Below are positions 52,035-59,671 of a stretch of DNA of 59,671 nt, one piece after another. Position 1 is the first letter of the stretch. Every line of letters begins with the position of its first letter. A program made the position numbers and the translations under genes. The notes under the pieces were generated by a model. That model was not told where the DNA came from. It made no database searches and saw only the letters and a program-made list of their open reading frames with translations. This DNA comes from Candidatus Bathyarchaeota archaeon (GTDB lineage: Archaea > Thermoproteota > Bathyarchaeia > Bathyarchaeales > Bathycorpusculaceae): positions 1 to 59,671 of the forward strand of contig JACAEK010000041.1 in NCBI GenBank assembly GCA_013388895.1, read 5' to 3'.

Positions 52035-53147
52035 CTACTTGTAAAGCTTTTTCGGCTTTCCCAACAGCTGCTCATCCAATGTTTGTATGCCTAATCCATT
52101 TTGTTTTGGAAATGTGCGCATTGAATTTTTGACTTCTGTTCCACCTTCTTTAACAAGAGTCTCTTTTAGAAAAAGATTTGAGTCTAAATCTGCGTATTGT
52201 ATGTTTTTGACTGCTGCGGCTAAGTGAGCTCCTGCGGCTATACCTATTTCTGATTCTGCCATGCATCCTATCATGCACGGTATTCCAGCGGCTTCAGCGA
52301 CATCGGCAATTTTCCTTCCTTTAAGTATTCCTCCGCTTTTCATGAGCTTGATGTTTATGAAGTCTATGGCTTCCGCTTGTATTAGGCGTAGAGCATCCTC
52401 GGGCGAGTGAACGCTTTCGTCAGCCATTATGGGTATGGGAGAGTTTTTCCTCACTTCAATTAATCCTCTCATGTTTTCTGCTGGAACGGGTTGCTCGGCA
52501 AATTGGATGTTAAATTTCGCCATTTTGTTGAGTGCTTCTATGGCTTGTTTAGGTGTCCAGCCTTGATTTGCATCAATTCTCAATTGTATGATGTTGCCAA
52601 CAGCTTCGCGAATAAGCCTAATGCGTTCAACATCTTCTGTGGGTTTAATTCCTATCTTGACTTTTATGGCTTTGAACCCTCTTTTGACTGCTTTTTGAGC
52701 GTCTTTAGCCATTTCCTTTGGAGTTTTTATGCTTAAAGTCAAGTCTGTCAGAACTTCTGTACAGTATCCGCCGAGCAGCATGAAGAGGGGTTTTCGGGCA
52801 GTTTTTCCTAAAATGTCATGTAACGCTATGTCTACTGCAGCTTTCGCGGCGGGATTTTCCTTCACAATAGAATCCATAAGCTCAACATCACGTTCTATGC
52901 ACAATGGGCATTTGCCAATAAGTTTCGGAGCAATCTTGTCAAGAGTTTTGATGACAGTTTCCGCATTTTCGCCTGTAACTCTTTGCGATGGCGAAGATTC
53001 ACCCCAACCAATAACGCCATAGTCTGTCACTATTTTTACGACTACATTACGGATTTCCGTGGTTACTCCTGTTGCGATTCTGAAAGGTTCCTTATTGTTT
53101 AAAACAACATGATAAACTTCTATTTGCTGAATACCCAAGCAAAGCAC
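52035..53147 (-). CDS. Enolase-superfamily epimerase (muconate lactonizing / dipeptide epimerase subgroup)
   Basis: The 370-residue TIM-barrel enzyme has the KxK motif in AIKVKIG, metal acids in RIDANQGW, FAEQPV and MADESV, and the opposite catalytic Lys in NIKLMKSGG. This arrangement belongs to the muconate lactonizing subgroup, which includes L-Ala-D/L-Glu and other dipeptide epimerases. The substrate cannot be fixed from sequence. The N-terminal capping domain (GVTTEIRNVVVKIVTDYGVIGWGES) is normal. Downstream is glpX. Confidence 0.92.
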   Translation of the reverse strand: MLCLGIQQIEVYHVVLNNKEPFRIATGVTTEIRNVVVKIVTDYGVIGWGESSPSQRVTGENAETVIKTLDKIAPKLIGKCPLCIERDVELMDSIVKENPAAKAAVDIALHDILGKTARKPLFMLLGGYCTEVLTDLTLSIKTPKEMAKDAQKAVKRGFKAIKVKIGIKPTEDVERIRLIREAVGNIIQLRIDANQGWTPKQAIEALNKMAKFNIQFAEQPVPAENMRGLIEVRKNSPIPIMADESVHSPEDALRLIQAEAIDFINIKLMKSGGILKGRKIADVAEAAGIPCMIGCMAESEIGIAAGAHLAAAVKNIQYADLDSNLFLKETLVKEGGTEVKNSMRTFPKQNGLGIQTLDEQLLGKPKKLYK

Positions 53148-53185
53148 CAGAAGCTTGTTTGCATTTTTCTTTCAGAAAAGCTTTA

Positions 53186-54497
53186 CTAGGATTCTGGAGT
53201 AGGTGTTTTTCCTCGTTTTCTCAGTCCTCTAAACTTAAGTTTCGCCGTTAAGATTTTCTCAGTTGCGAAGAGTCTCGACGCGGCGTACATTAGTATTATT
53301 GTAAAGACTGAGACGTAAGCAATGCCTAAAATAGGCGTCAAATAGTCGCCCATCACAACGGCTTTAGAAGCTATGATCGGATGTGTGTAAGGAATTACAA
53401 AGAACCATTCTTAATGCAAATGGCAGCGTGTTGACATCTAAATACATTAGGGCAAGGGCTGGAATGAAAATGAATGGGTAAATGTAGCCAATAAGGGATT
53501 GCGCACTTCGCACATCTTCTGAAAAAGCCGACATAATCACCGCCAACGCTAAAGCTGAAAGCAAGGCAACGAAAAGCGAAATCCCTAGAAGTAGGTAACC
53601 GAAAAGCGAAGGAGTAAGACCCAAAGAAGCCAAATCTAAACCTGTTCCAGCAGGAATTGAAGCAGTAAAAGAGCCTAGCATGTAGTTGTAGCCCATCATA
53701 TATGCTAACGCGCCTACAGCTGCAACAATAATTGAACTGGACAATTTTCCCATCAGAATCGCAAGTCGGTCCATTGGCAAAGTCAGCAGTGTTTCTAGAG
53801 TCTTTTCTTCTTTCTCCATAGCCACAGAGGTTGCGGCTATTTGCATGGAATAGGTGAGCAAAATCATTATGGTGATTGGCAAGGCGATTGCCTGCGAAGT
53901 CATTAGATTTACGAGTGCAGCAGGGTCTATGCCTTCTTTAATTTCTCCTTTGATGATGGCTGATTTTGTGCTATTCACAGCGTCTGGTGCGACATATCTG
54001 TTAAATCCATACACTAGATTGTCGATTATTGATGAACCTACACTCTCAAATACACTGCCACCTGTGAAGACTCCATAGAAATTTAATGTGGCTTTTGCTT
54101 TCTTATTCAGCATATATTCAGTCATGCTTTCGTTGAAACCTTTGGGGATTTCTATGAACTGTGCTGTGGTGTAGTTTGATAATAATTGTGTAGCGACTTC
54201 ATCTGTTATATTTGTGTTATTCACAACTGTGACTCTTGCTGAAAGACTCTGATTCCAATAATCTATGATACTTTTCGACCATGCCCCTCCGTCGTTGTTT
54301 ATAATCAGAAGTGTGGCTTTTTGAGCTTGTTCCTGTGCAGATTGAATAGAGAAGTTTATGATTCCGCCTAGAACTGGAAACATTATCAATGGGACAATAA
54401 TCATTCCTAACAGTATTTTTGGGTCTCTGACTAACTCTTTAAGCTCTTTCAATAGAAAGTTTCCGAAACCTTTAAGCAAATCCAACCACCTTGGCAA
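53186..54497 (-). pseudogene. ABC-2 type transporter permease with a 1-base frameshift
   Basis: The first 370 codons give an ABC-2 permease: N-terminal helix (GMIIVPLIMFPVLGGIINFSI), a large extracytoplasmic loop and a helix cluster ending at ALRMVL. Near 53400-53406 the frame shifts, cutting the last helices. The other frame continues FVIPYTHPIIASKAVVMGDYL ... RLFATEKILTAKLKFRG and ends at 53186-53188, the expected C terminus of about 70 residues. One extra base explains the break; assembly error and recent mutation are both possible. It pairs with the ATPase gene upstream, with which it overlaps by 26 bp. Confidence 0.8.
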
Positions 54498-55215
54498 AGA
54501 CCTCTTCCAAATTTTCGCTTTCGTACTTTTCTTTCAATTCTTGCGGTTTTCCTTCTGCAACAATTTTGCCCTTGTTAAGTAAGGCTACTCTGTCGCATAC
54601 GTGTTCAACTTCAAGCATGTTGTGACTTGACAAAAGCACTGTCACGCCATGTTCCTTTACGTAGCTTTTGATTATTTCTCTGACGTGATAAGCGTGTAGA
54701 ACATCCAATCCGCTTGTCGGCTCATCCAAAATTGACAATTTGGGCTTAGTCATCAACGCCCTTGCAACAAGAAGTCTTCGCTTCATTCCTTTGCTGTAAG
54801 CTTTCGTCCTATCCTTTAAACGTTCACCCAAACCCGTAATTTCTGCAGCATCCTTAACCATTTCACGAGTTTTACTCTTATCCTTAGTGTCAAATTTCGC
54901 CATAAACTCCAAATACTCCCACCCAGAAAGGTTTCGATAAGCTCCAGCTTCTTCAGGAAGATACGTTATAATCTTGCGAACTTCCGCTGCACCATTAACA
55001 ACATCTAAGCCAAAAACCTTACCAGTACCTGCTGTAGGCAACAATAAGGTGGAAAAAATTCGCAGAGCAGTTGTTTTTCCAGCGCCGTTTGGACCTATAA
55101 GGCCGAAAATTTCTTCCGGTTTAACGCTAAAGTTTAGCCCATCCAGTGCGTGAATATTTCCGAAGACTTTAACAATGTCTACTGCTTCTATGGCAAAGCT
55201 CATTGCACAAGTCAC
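54472..55215 (-). CDS. ABC transporter ATP-binding protein (exporter type)
   Basis: The 247-residue ATPase has Walker A GPNGAGKTTALRI, signature YSKGMKRRLLVARAL in place of the usual SGGQ loop, Walker B LSILDEPTSGLD and a switch His (LLSSHN). This YSKGMK form is typical of ABC-2/CcmA-type exporters. MSFAIEAVD at residue 5 is a likely start. It feeds the downstream permease. The substrate is unknown; drugs, sodium or lipid-linked molecules are typical for this subgroup. Confidence 0.93.
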   Translation of the reverse strand: MTCAMSFAIEAVDIVKVFGNIHALDGLNFSVKPEEIFGLIGPNGAGKTTALRIFSTLLLPTAGTGKVFGLDVVNGAAEVRKIITYLPEEAGAYRNLSGWEYLEFMAKFDTKDKSKTREMVKDAAEITGLGERLKDRTKAYSKGMKRRLLVARALMTKPKLSILDEPTSGLDVLHAYHVREIIKSYVKEHGVTVLLSSHNMLEVEHVCDRVALLNKGKIVAEGKPQELKEKYESENLEEVFAKVVGFA

Positions 55216-55269
55216 CGAAGCTTAAACAATCCATAAACTTTAAAAATGTTACGTCTCTGCGACAAATTT

Positions 55270-55839
55270 TTAATTTATTCTGCGACCCTTCTTTTCTTTG
55301 AATTGCACATATTTAACGTTCAAAGTTTTCGCAAGTTTTTTCAAGTCTTCTTCAGTTATCCATTCAGTTTTGAGATATTGGCAGATTCTCTCATCGCCTA
55401 ATCCAAGCCTTCTGGCTTCTTCTACTGCGTATTGAAAAGCCTCAATCTCTGTTGGTCTTTCAACATAGTCATACTTGTCATCGAACAGCTCTTTTCCTTC
55501 CAAGAATTGTCTAACATGAACTAACTCGTGGATTATGTCAAGATAAATGTCAATCATATCGCCGTTCTTCAAATAATCTGCGCTGACTATCAAGTGCCCG
55601 TCCAGGTCGCTTACGCCCATGTAGCCTCTTCTGCCAGCGAATTCTACTTTCAGGTTTTTGAGCGTTTCTTCTGTTTTTTCACCAAAAATGCGTTTAACAG
55701 CTTGAACTTCTTCAAATCCTTTAAAATAATCCACAAATCGATGCACTGTAATCTCTGCGTTGCGTGTTATAGCGACGTTCAAGTGTGGGTCTATGACTAT
55801 GCCCCTCCTTTGGTTCTTATATGTCAAACGAATATTCAT
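55270..55839 (-). CDS. HExxH-containing protein, possible zinc metallopeptidase
   Basis: The 189-residue protein has the zinc-site motif HELVH in DIIHELVHVRQFLEGKELFDD, then an acidic patch (ERPTEIEAFQYAVEEARR) whose Glu residues could be the third ligand, as in gluzincins. An N-terminal region (residues about 40-85) may be a partner or substrate-binding domain. There is no signal peptide, so it would act in the cytoplasm. No named family is recognised; it could also bind zinc without proteolysis. Confidence 0.75.
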   Translation of the reverse strand: MNIRLTYKNQRRGIVIDPHLNVAITRNAEITVHRFVDYFKGFEEVQAVKRIFGEKTEETLKNLKVEFAGRRGYMGVSDLDGHLIVSADYLKNGDMIDIYLDIIHELVHVRQFLEGKELFDDKYDYVERPTEIEAFQYAVEEARRLGLGDERICQYLKTEWITEEDLKKLAKTLNVKYVQFKEKKGRRIN

Positions 55840-55935
55840 TAGTAAAGTTTATCCTTTTGTACGATTTTGAAAGGTACATTCGCTCTCTAATCCTTTAAAC
55901 GAGTCTCACTCTCTAAAAAGAAGGATGGTCATTCC

Positions 55936-56775
55936 ATGTATCACATAAAGACTATGTCAGCTGAGGATTTGGAATTCGCTGTTCAGATTACTGACACGAT
56001 GGACTGGGGAATGATAAATGAAGACTTCGAACTCATCATGCAATTAGAACCAGAAGGCTGCTTCACACTGTCCTCGGATTCAGAAAGAATCGGCATCGCA
56101 ACAACAATCAGTTTTGGCAAAGTAGGCTGGTTTGGAAACTTAATCGTTAACGAAACTCATCGAGGGAAAGGCGCCGGGTCACTGCTTGTTAAGCACGCCA
56201 TCCAATATTTGACAAGCAAAAACGTGAAGACAATTGGACTATATGCATACACGGAGAAGATTCCCTTCTACCAAAGACTTGGTTTCAAATACGATTCAGA
56301 CTTCATAATTATGAAAGGGAAAGGTTTTTCTTCATCTATTCAGGCTGGCTTACGAGAAGCCAAAGAAGAGGAGATAAAGACAATAATCAAATTTGACCAG
56401 TCTTGTTTTGGTGCATCTCGGAAAAAGATTCTGGAACCTATTCTTTCTGATTCGAATAATCTTTGTTATGTCTCTTTTGAGGAAGGACAGCTTGCAGGCT
56501 ATGTCGCAGCCAAGGTGTACGAGGGAATAGCTGATTTGGGACCATTAGTATGCAAACCTAGACGTGGTCGTGTAGCATTAGCTCTTCTTAAGATAATCCT
56601 AAACAGACTGGACGGCTTTGAAATTTCTCTGTGTATTCCGAAGAAGGAATCAGAGATTCTTGATTTCTTGTCAAAGTCTGGGTTTAGTGAGGGTTTTCGT
56701 GTGGCGCGAATGTTTTATGGACCCGACATCATTAAATATTGTATGTACATAGCTGAATCTTTGGAGAGAGGGTGA
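55936..56775 (+). CDS. Tandem GNAT-fold acetyltransferase
   Basis: The 279-residue protein has one clear GNAT domain at 1-135 with the acetyl-CoA loop LIVNETHRGKGAGSLLVKHAIQYL and YTEKIPFYQRLGFK. A second, weaker GNAT-like domain at about 140-275 (REAKEEEIKTIIKFDQSCFGASRKKI ... YVAAKVYEG ... FLSKSGFSEGF) probably supports it. The substrate is unknown. It begins an operon with the next two genes (8 bp and 4-bp overlap). Confidence 0.88.
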   Translation: MYHIKTMSAEDLEFAVQITDTMDWGMINEDFELIMQLEPEGCFTLSSDSERIGIATTISFGKVGWFGNLIVNETHRGKGAGSLLVKHAIQYLTSKNVKTIGLYAYTEKIPFYQRLGFKYDSDFIIMKGKGFSSSIQAGLREAKEEEIKTIIKFDQSCFGASRKKILEPILSDSNNLCYVSFEEGQLAGYVAAKVYEGIADLGPLVCKPRRGRVALALLKIILNRLDGFEISLCIPKKESEILDFLSKSGFSEGFRVARMFYGPDIIKYCMYIAESLERG

Positions 56776-56783
56776 CGTTCTAG

Positions 56784-58154
56784 TTGTCTTCAGATTTGGC
56801 AAAAATGCTTGTTAACGATTTCCTTAAAACCTCGTGGTCATGTGTCGAGGTTCTCGTAAGAGAACTCGTCAACTTTAAAGGCGACGAAAAGAAGAAAGTT
56901 CAATTTTACTGTTTTAGGAATGGACGAATGAACGATGTTGTTGTAGACGGTTCTCACTTCTTTTTGAGGTCTTCCGTTGAATTTTCGAACCCGCAACTCA
57001 CGGTGGAAGAGGTTCAAGGAATCATAGCAGCTCGTTTACTGGAAGTCTGCGGAAACTACTTCTGCAAAAATGGATTGCGTGAAGCTGACAGCAGAGATGT
57101 AGACCAAATCTGCGAACTTTTGAATAAGCCACCTCAAGACGTGATAATTCCTTTCCTTCTGAACACTGATGAGATTGAACCCGACCGCTATTCAATGAAT
57201 CCACTGAAAGAATCAATAGTCACCAGCGGACAAAGCGCCTTTCCAGCTAAATCGGTTAAAACGGAACAGTTGAAAATAGACGAAAATTTTGTTCAGAAAT
57301 ATGAAGGGTCACTTATCTCCAAAGACGAAGTTGAACTAATAGCTCATCACCTAACTACTTGCGATAATAATTATATGAATCTGGTAGATGCAGTAAAATA
57401 TGATCAACTGGAATTTCTCTCCCAATCATTTGGAATTAGCCTTTTTCTCTGTTCGTTGCGGATGCCGCTTACAACTCTGGAGAAAGAAGCATCCGATGGT
57501 TTTCTACATCACATGATAAGAGAAACTCATAAGGACTATAATTCAGTTGCCAGCGTTTACACTTGCATGGGCAGAAGCATGAAAAACCGAACCACACTTC
57601 TAACAATACCACACTCTCAAAAAGGTTACGCCTCAAAACGTGTTGCTCGGGGGAAAATATACTTTGACGGAATGAAACTGAAAAACGTGAAAGTAACCTA
57701 TCAAACTACGCCGCTTTATCCTAATGCAATAGATCCGAACGACGTTAGCATTGCAACGGCTGAGGACGATTTCAGTGTTGAAGGAGAAAAACTCACAAAC
57801 TACAATTATAAAGAAACTCCATCTTCGCCGCAGTTCTTTCTATACTCATTGAGGTCCCCGGAAAATGCGACGTTGTGGCATGGCATAGGAGCCTTCGGTG
57901 CCCAACAACTGTTAGGCAGTTATGTCTCAATCCGTTTAGTCTGTGCTAAAGGGTCGCTGATTTCGAATTTGGATGCTTATGGCGTTAACACAAGGGTTCC
58001 TCTACAGTTTAATCTCTCGCCACAGCACATGTGGTTTCATCCAGTTCATCGCAACATAGACGCCAGCATAGGCTGTATTGAAGATTTGAAACATTTAGCC
58101 AGCTTAGGCATGAAAGTAGAATATCTTTCAGCTTATAGAAACCCTGATGGTTGA
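56784..58154 (+). CDS. Large protein of unknown function between GNAT and MBL genes
   Basis: The 456-residue protein is not recognised. It is alpha/beta with no signal peptide or membrane helix. Notable segments are HHMIRETHKDYNSVASVYTCMGRSMKNRTTLL and LWHGIGAFGAQQLLGSYVSIRLVCAK, and the His-rich NLSPQHMWFHPVHRNIDAS near the end. TTG at 56784 lies 8 bp after the GNAT stop. Its last 4 bases overlap the MBL-fold gene, so the three are co-transcribed. The His/Cys-bearing C-terminal half could bind metal, but this is not shown. Confidence 0.8.
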   Translation: MSSDLAKMLVNDFLKTSWSCVEVLVRELVNFKGDEKKKVQFYCFRNGRMNDVVVDGSHFFLRSSVEFSNPQLTVEEVQGIIAARLLEVCGNYFCKNGLREADSRDVDQICELLNKPPQDVIIPFLLNTDEIEPDRYSMNPLKESIVTSGQSAFPAKSVKTEQLKIDENFVQKYEGSLISKDEVELIAHHLTTCDNNYMNLVDAVKYDQLEFLSQSFGISLFLCSLRMPLTTLEKEASDGFLHHMIRETHKDYNSVASVYTCMGRSMKNRTTLLTIPHSQKGYASKRVARGKIYFDGMKLKNVKVTYQTTPLYPNAIDPNDVSIATAEDDFSVEGEKLTNYNYKETPSSPQFFLYSLRSPENATLWHGIGAFGAQQLLGSYVSIRLVCAKGSLISNLDAYGVNTRVPLQFNLSPQHMWFHPVHRNIDASIGCIEDLKHLASLGMKVEYLSAYRNPDG

Positions 58155-58159
58155 TTCTC

Positions 58160-58771
58160 ATGTTCTTTAAACAAATAAAGCATCGAGGCGACAACTTCTC
58201 CTATATAATCGCAGACGAAGCCACTAAGGAAGCCCTTGTTGTAGACCCAAGTTTCAACACAGAAGCCATAATCCGCCTCGCCAACGAGCAAAAGCTAAAG
58301 GTAAAATACATTATTGACACGCATCAACATTGGGACCACATTGCTGGAAACGACAGCTTAAGACCAGCTTTCAACGCGAAAATTGTTGCGCATAAACTAG
58401 CTAAATGTTTCAAGGACATAGATGTTTCCGATGGTGAAATAATAAAAGTAGGCAACATTGTAATCAAAGTAATCCACACACCTGGGCACACTCCTGACAG
58501 TATATGCCTACTGGTTGACGGCAAACTACTCACAGGCGACACACTTTTTGTTGGCGAATGTGGAAGAACTGATTTGCCAGGCGGAAGCGCTGAAGACATG
58601 TATCACAGCCTTTTTGAGAAGCTGCTGAGGCTGGATGACAACATTGAAGTTTATCCTGGTCACGATTACGGACTCAAACCACACTCAACAATAGGCATCG
58701 AGAGAAGAAGCAACTACGTGCTGAAGGAACGCACACTTGACGAATTCATCGAGTTTATGCAAGAACCTTAG
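58160..58771 (+). CDS. MBL-fold hydrolase, glyoxalase II / persulfide dioxygenase-like
   Basis: The protein of about 203 residues has the metallo-beta-lactamase motif THQHWDHIAGN, then HTPGHTPDS, GDTLFVGECGRTDLPGG and YPGHDYG. Together these hold the two metal ions. The GRTDLPGG and GHDYG motifs resemble hydroxyacylglutathione hydrolases and ETHE1-type sulfur dioxygenases; sequence alone does not choose. ATG 58160 gives FFKQIKHRGDNFSYII at the N terminus; an in-frame ATG at 58151 overlaps the previous gene. Confidence 0.9.
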   Translation: MFFKQIKHRGDNFSYIIADEATKEALVVDPSFNTEAIIRLANEQKLKVKYIIDTHQHWDHIAGNDSLRPAFNAKIVAHKLAKCFKDIDVSDGEIIKVGNIVIKVIHTPGHTPDSICLLVDGKLLTGDTLFVGECGRTDLPGGSAEDMYHSLFEKLLRLDDNIEVYPGHDYGLKPHSTIGIERRSNYVLKERTLDEFIEFMQEP

Positions 58772-59047
58772 ATTTCGCACGCTTTCTCAAAAAGAAACAA
58801 AACTCGATGGGACTTTATAGGTCCAAGTTTACGTTTAAATTTCACAATTTCGCTTTATTAGGAAAAACTGCGTGTCTCGTCAGAAGCAGCAGTTGTTGAT
58901 GGGTTTATGGTTACAAAGCTGGTCATTGTATTTAGATGTCTTTTTTATCTTCTTACATATGCTTCTGATGTCCTACAAGTGCGAGCTTCATTAATATGGA
59001 AAAACTATTTAGCTAAGAAAATAAAGCAATTATCGTGGCATGATGTT

Positions 59048-59482
59048 ATGGTGTTAAACAAGCAAACTCAGGCAATTGTTGGTCATGTTGGAATCGAAGT
59101 CACAAATTTGGGCAATTCAAAAAAGTTTTATAAGACTCTGTTTGAGGGACTTGGTTTCAAAGTCATAATGGACGCTGAAGATGGAGTAGGATTCTCTAAC
59201 CAGAATTTCTCGGTTTGGATAGGCGAGATGCGAGAACCAAGAGTCAAGCGTAAAGCTCCGACTGGAGAAGAGTTCGTCGTGGCTGACCATGTTGCAATCC
59301 TTGTTCAGGACAAAAGAGCTGTTTATGATATTGAAAGAGAAATGAAGAAGAACGGATTCGAAGCTCTGTTTCCATGTGAAGAACATCCTCAATTTGAACC
59401 AGGATATTATGCCGTGTCATTCTGTGACCCAGACAACTACGTGATTGAAATCTACACGAGACAAAAACCCCATCAATTCTGA
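59048..59482 (+). CDS. VOC-family (glyoxalase/bleomycin resistance-like) protein
   Basis: The protein of about 144 residues has two beta-alpha-beta-beta-beta modules: GHVGIEVTNLGNSKKFYKTLFEGLGFK and ADHVAILVQDKRAVYDIEREMKKNGFE. His and Glu metal ligands sit at GHVGIEV, ADHVAIL and YVIEIYT. The family includes glyoxalase I, epimerases and resistance proteins. ATG 59048 is chosen since the upstream in-frame stretch from 58907 is hydrophobic, Ala-poor and unlike the family. Together with the MBL gene 280 bp upstream it could act on aldehyde-derived thioesters, but they are not coupled. Confidence 0.85.
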   Translation: MVLNKQTQAIVGHVGIEVTNLGNSKKFYKTLFEGLGFKVIMDAEDGVGFSNQNFSVWIGEMREPRVKRKAPTGEEFVVADHVAILVQDKRAVYDIEREMKKNGFEALFPCEEHPQFEPGYYAVSFCDPDNYVIEIYTRQKPHQF

Positions 59483-59555
59483 CGCGCACCAAGTTTGATT
59501 TAGAAAAGAAATTTGAAGAAACAGAAAGAGCGGCTTAACTAGCAAAGAAGGCTTT

Positions 59556-59671
59556 TGGTGGGGCTGGCCGGATTTGAACCGACGACCTTTCCCCGGAGAC
59601 AGCGCTGGGCTGTTCCTACGGGTTTCTCTATGACCGCTCCAGAATTTCTTCATTCCACGAGCGTGGTCCGC
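59556..59671 (-). tRNA. 3' part of a tRNA gene (5' end outside window), probably with an intron
   Basis: On the minus strand the 3' end is clear: variable loop AGGTC, T-arm GTCGG-TTCAAAT-CCGGC (5 bp), acceptor strand CAGCCCC, discriminator A (59559) and encoded CCA (59556-59558). The matching 5' acceptor strand (GGGGCTG or similar) is not in the window, so at least the 5' exon is cut off. The sequence before the variable loop does not form an anticodon arm with a U33 by direct reading, and GGAG ... CTCC about 45 nt apart could be an intron stem. Anticodon and identity are unresolved. Confidence 0.7.

Noticed and set aside
1-59671. CRISPR array, insertion sequence, integrase or rRNA
   Set aside because: No regularly spaced repeats, transposase motifs or rRNA-like sequence were seen on either strand.

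Overview
The window is a stretch of archaeal chromosome. Informational and lipid genes are archaeal in type: a CDC48/VAT double-AAA ATPase, elongation factor 1-beta, FEN1, archaeal-type SAM synthetase, Pth2, Pus7/TruD, Trm5, FAU-1, RtcA, a primase small subunit and a geranylgeranyl reductase. Start codons are often GTG or TTG with GGAGG/GGTG-type ribosome sites, and promoters are A/T-rich TATA boxes. The gene set (B12-dependent ribonucleotide reductase, rubredoxin, ferredoxin, ferredoxin:thioredoxin reductase, HypA with a Mrp-type ATPase, Archaeoglobus-type IscS) suggests an anaerobe. By gene content it most resembles Candidatus Bathyarchaeia, but that placement is inference. No CRISPR array, insertion sequence, rRNA or integrase was seen, and no gene-free stretch exceeds about 300 bases.

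Layout. 1-6.1 kb: tail of a surface protein, a membrane-anchored transglutaminase-like protein, a GPN-loop GTPase, a DUF4443-like regulator, small unknown genes, an M29-type peptidase and a frameshifted MFS transporter. 6.1-11.1 kb: SAM synthetase divergent from an HTH-CBS regulator, then TruD, Pth2 and a secreted CBM9-like protein. 11.2-18.7 kb: isoprenoid reductase, CDC48, EF1B, zinc ribbon, FEN1, TrpB2 and pcm. 18.7-28.6 kb: GlmS, a regulator with DUF371, the RtcA/FAU-1/Trm5 RNA cluster, acylphosphatase and GMP synthase. 28.9-36.9 kb: PyrF, a CDF exporter, a decayed methyltransferase, endonuclease III, a thiol-redox cluster, a compact primase and a ferredoxin. 37-45 kb: a Lon-like protease, a sulfur/Fe-S island (DsrE, TusA, IscS, IscU, TRASH-like protein), rubredoxin and NrdJ. 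45-55.2 kb: OsmC, PDO, DUF166, parvulin, HypA/Mrp, lactate permease, GlpX, an enolase-superfamily epimerase and an ABC exporter. 55.3-59.7 kb: an HExxH protein, a GNAT/unknown/MBL operon, a VOC protein and the 3' end of a tRNA gene.

Most notable result: the protein-L-isoaspartate methyltransferase gene is split by exactly 31 nt (18437-18467). The RNA can fold into a bulge-helix-bulge with two 3-nt bulges flanking a 4-bp helix. Cutting at the standard positions restores the reading frame and the family-conserved APHMV motif. This looks like an archaeal protein-coding intron spliced by the tRNA endonuclease. Other broken frames in the window (MFS, IscS, ABC permease, methyltransferase) are 1-2-base shifts, three of them in or beside homopolymers, and look like mutation or assembly error.

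Second theme: tusA-iscS-iscU-TRASH form a tight operon divergent from dsrE. Its IscS has lost the PLP lysine (Lys to Asp), as in Archaeoglobus fulgidus IscS. Two near-identical palindromes lie just downstream of the two divergent TATA boxes, so the two arms are probably co-repressed.
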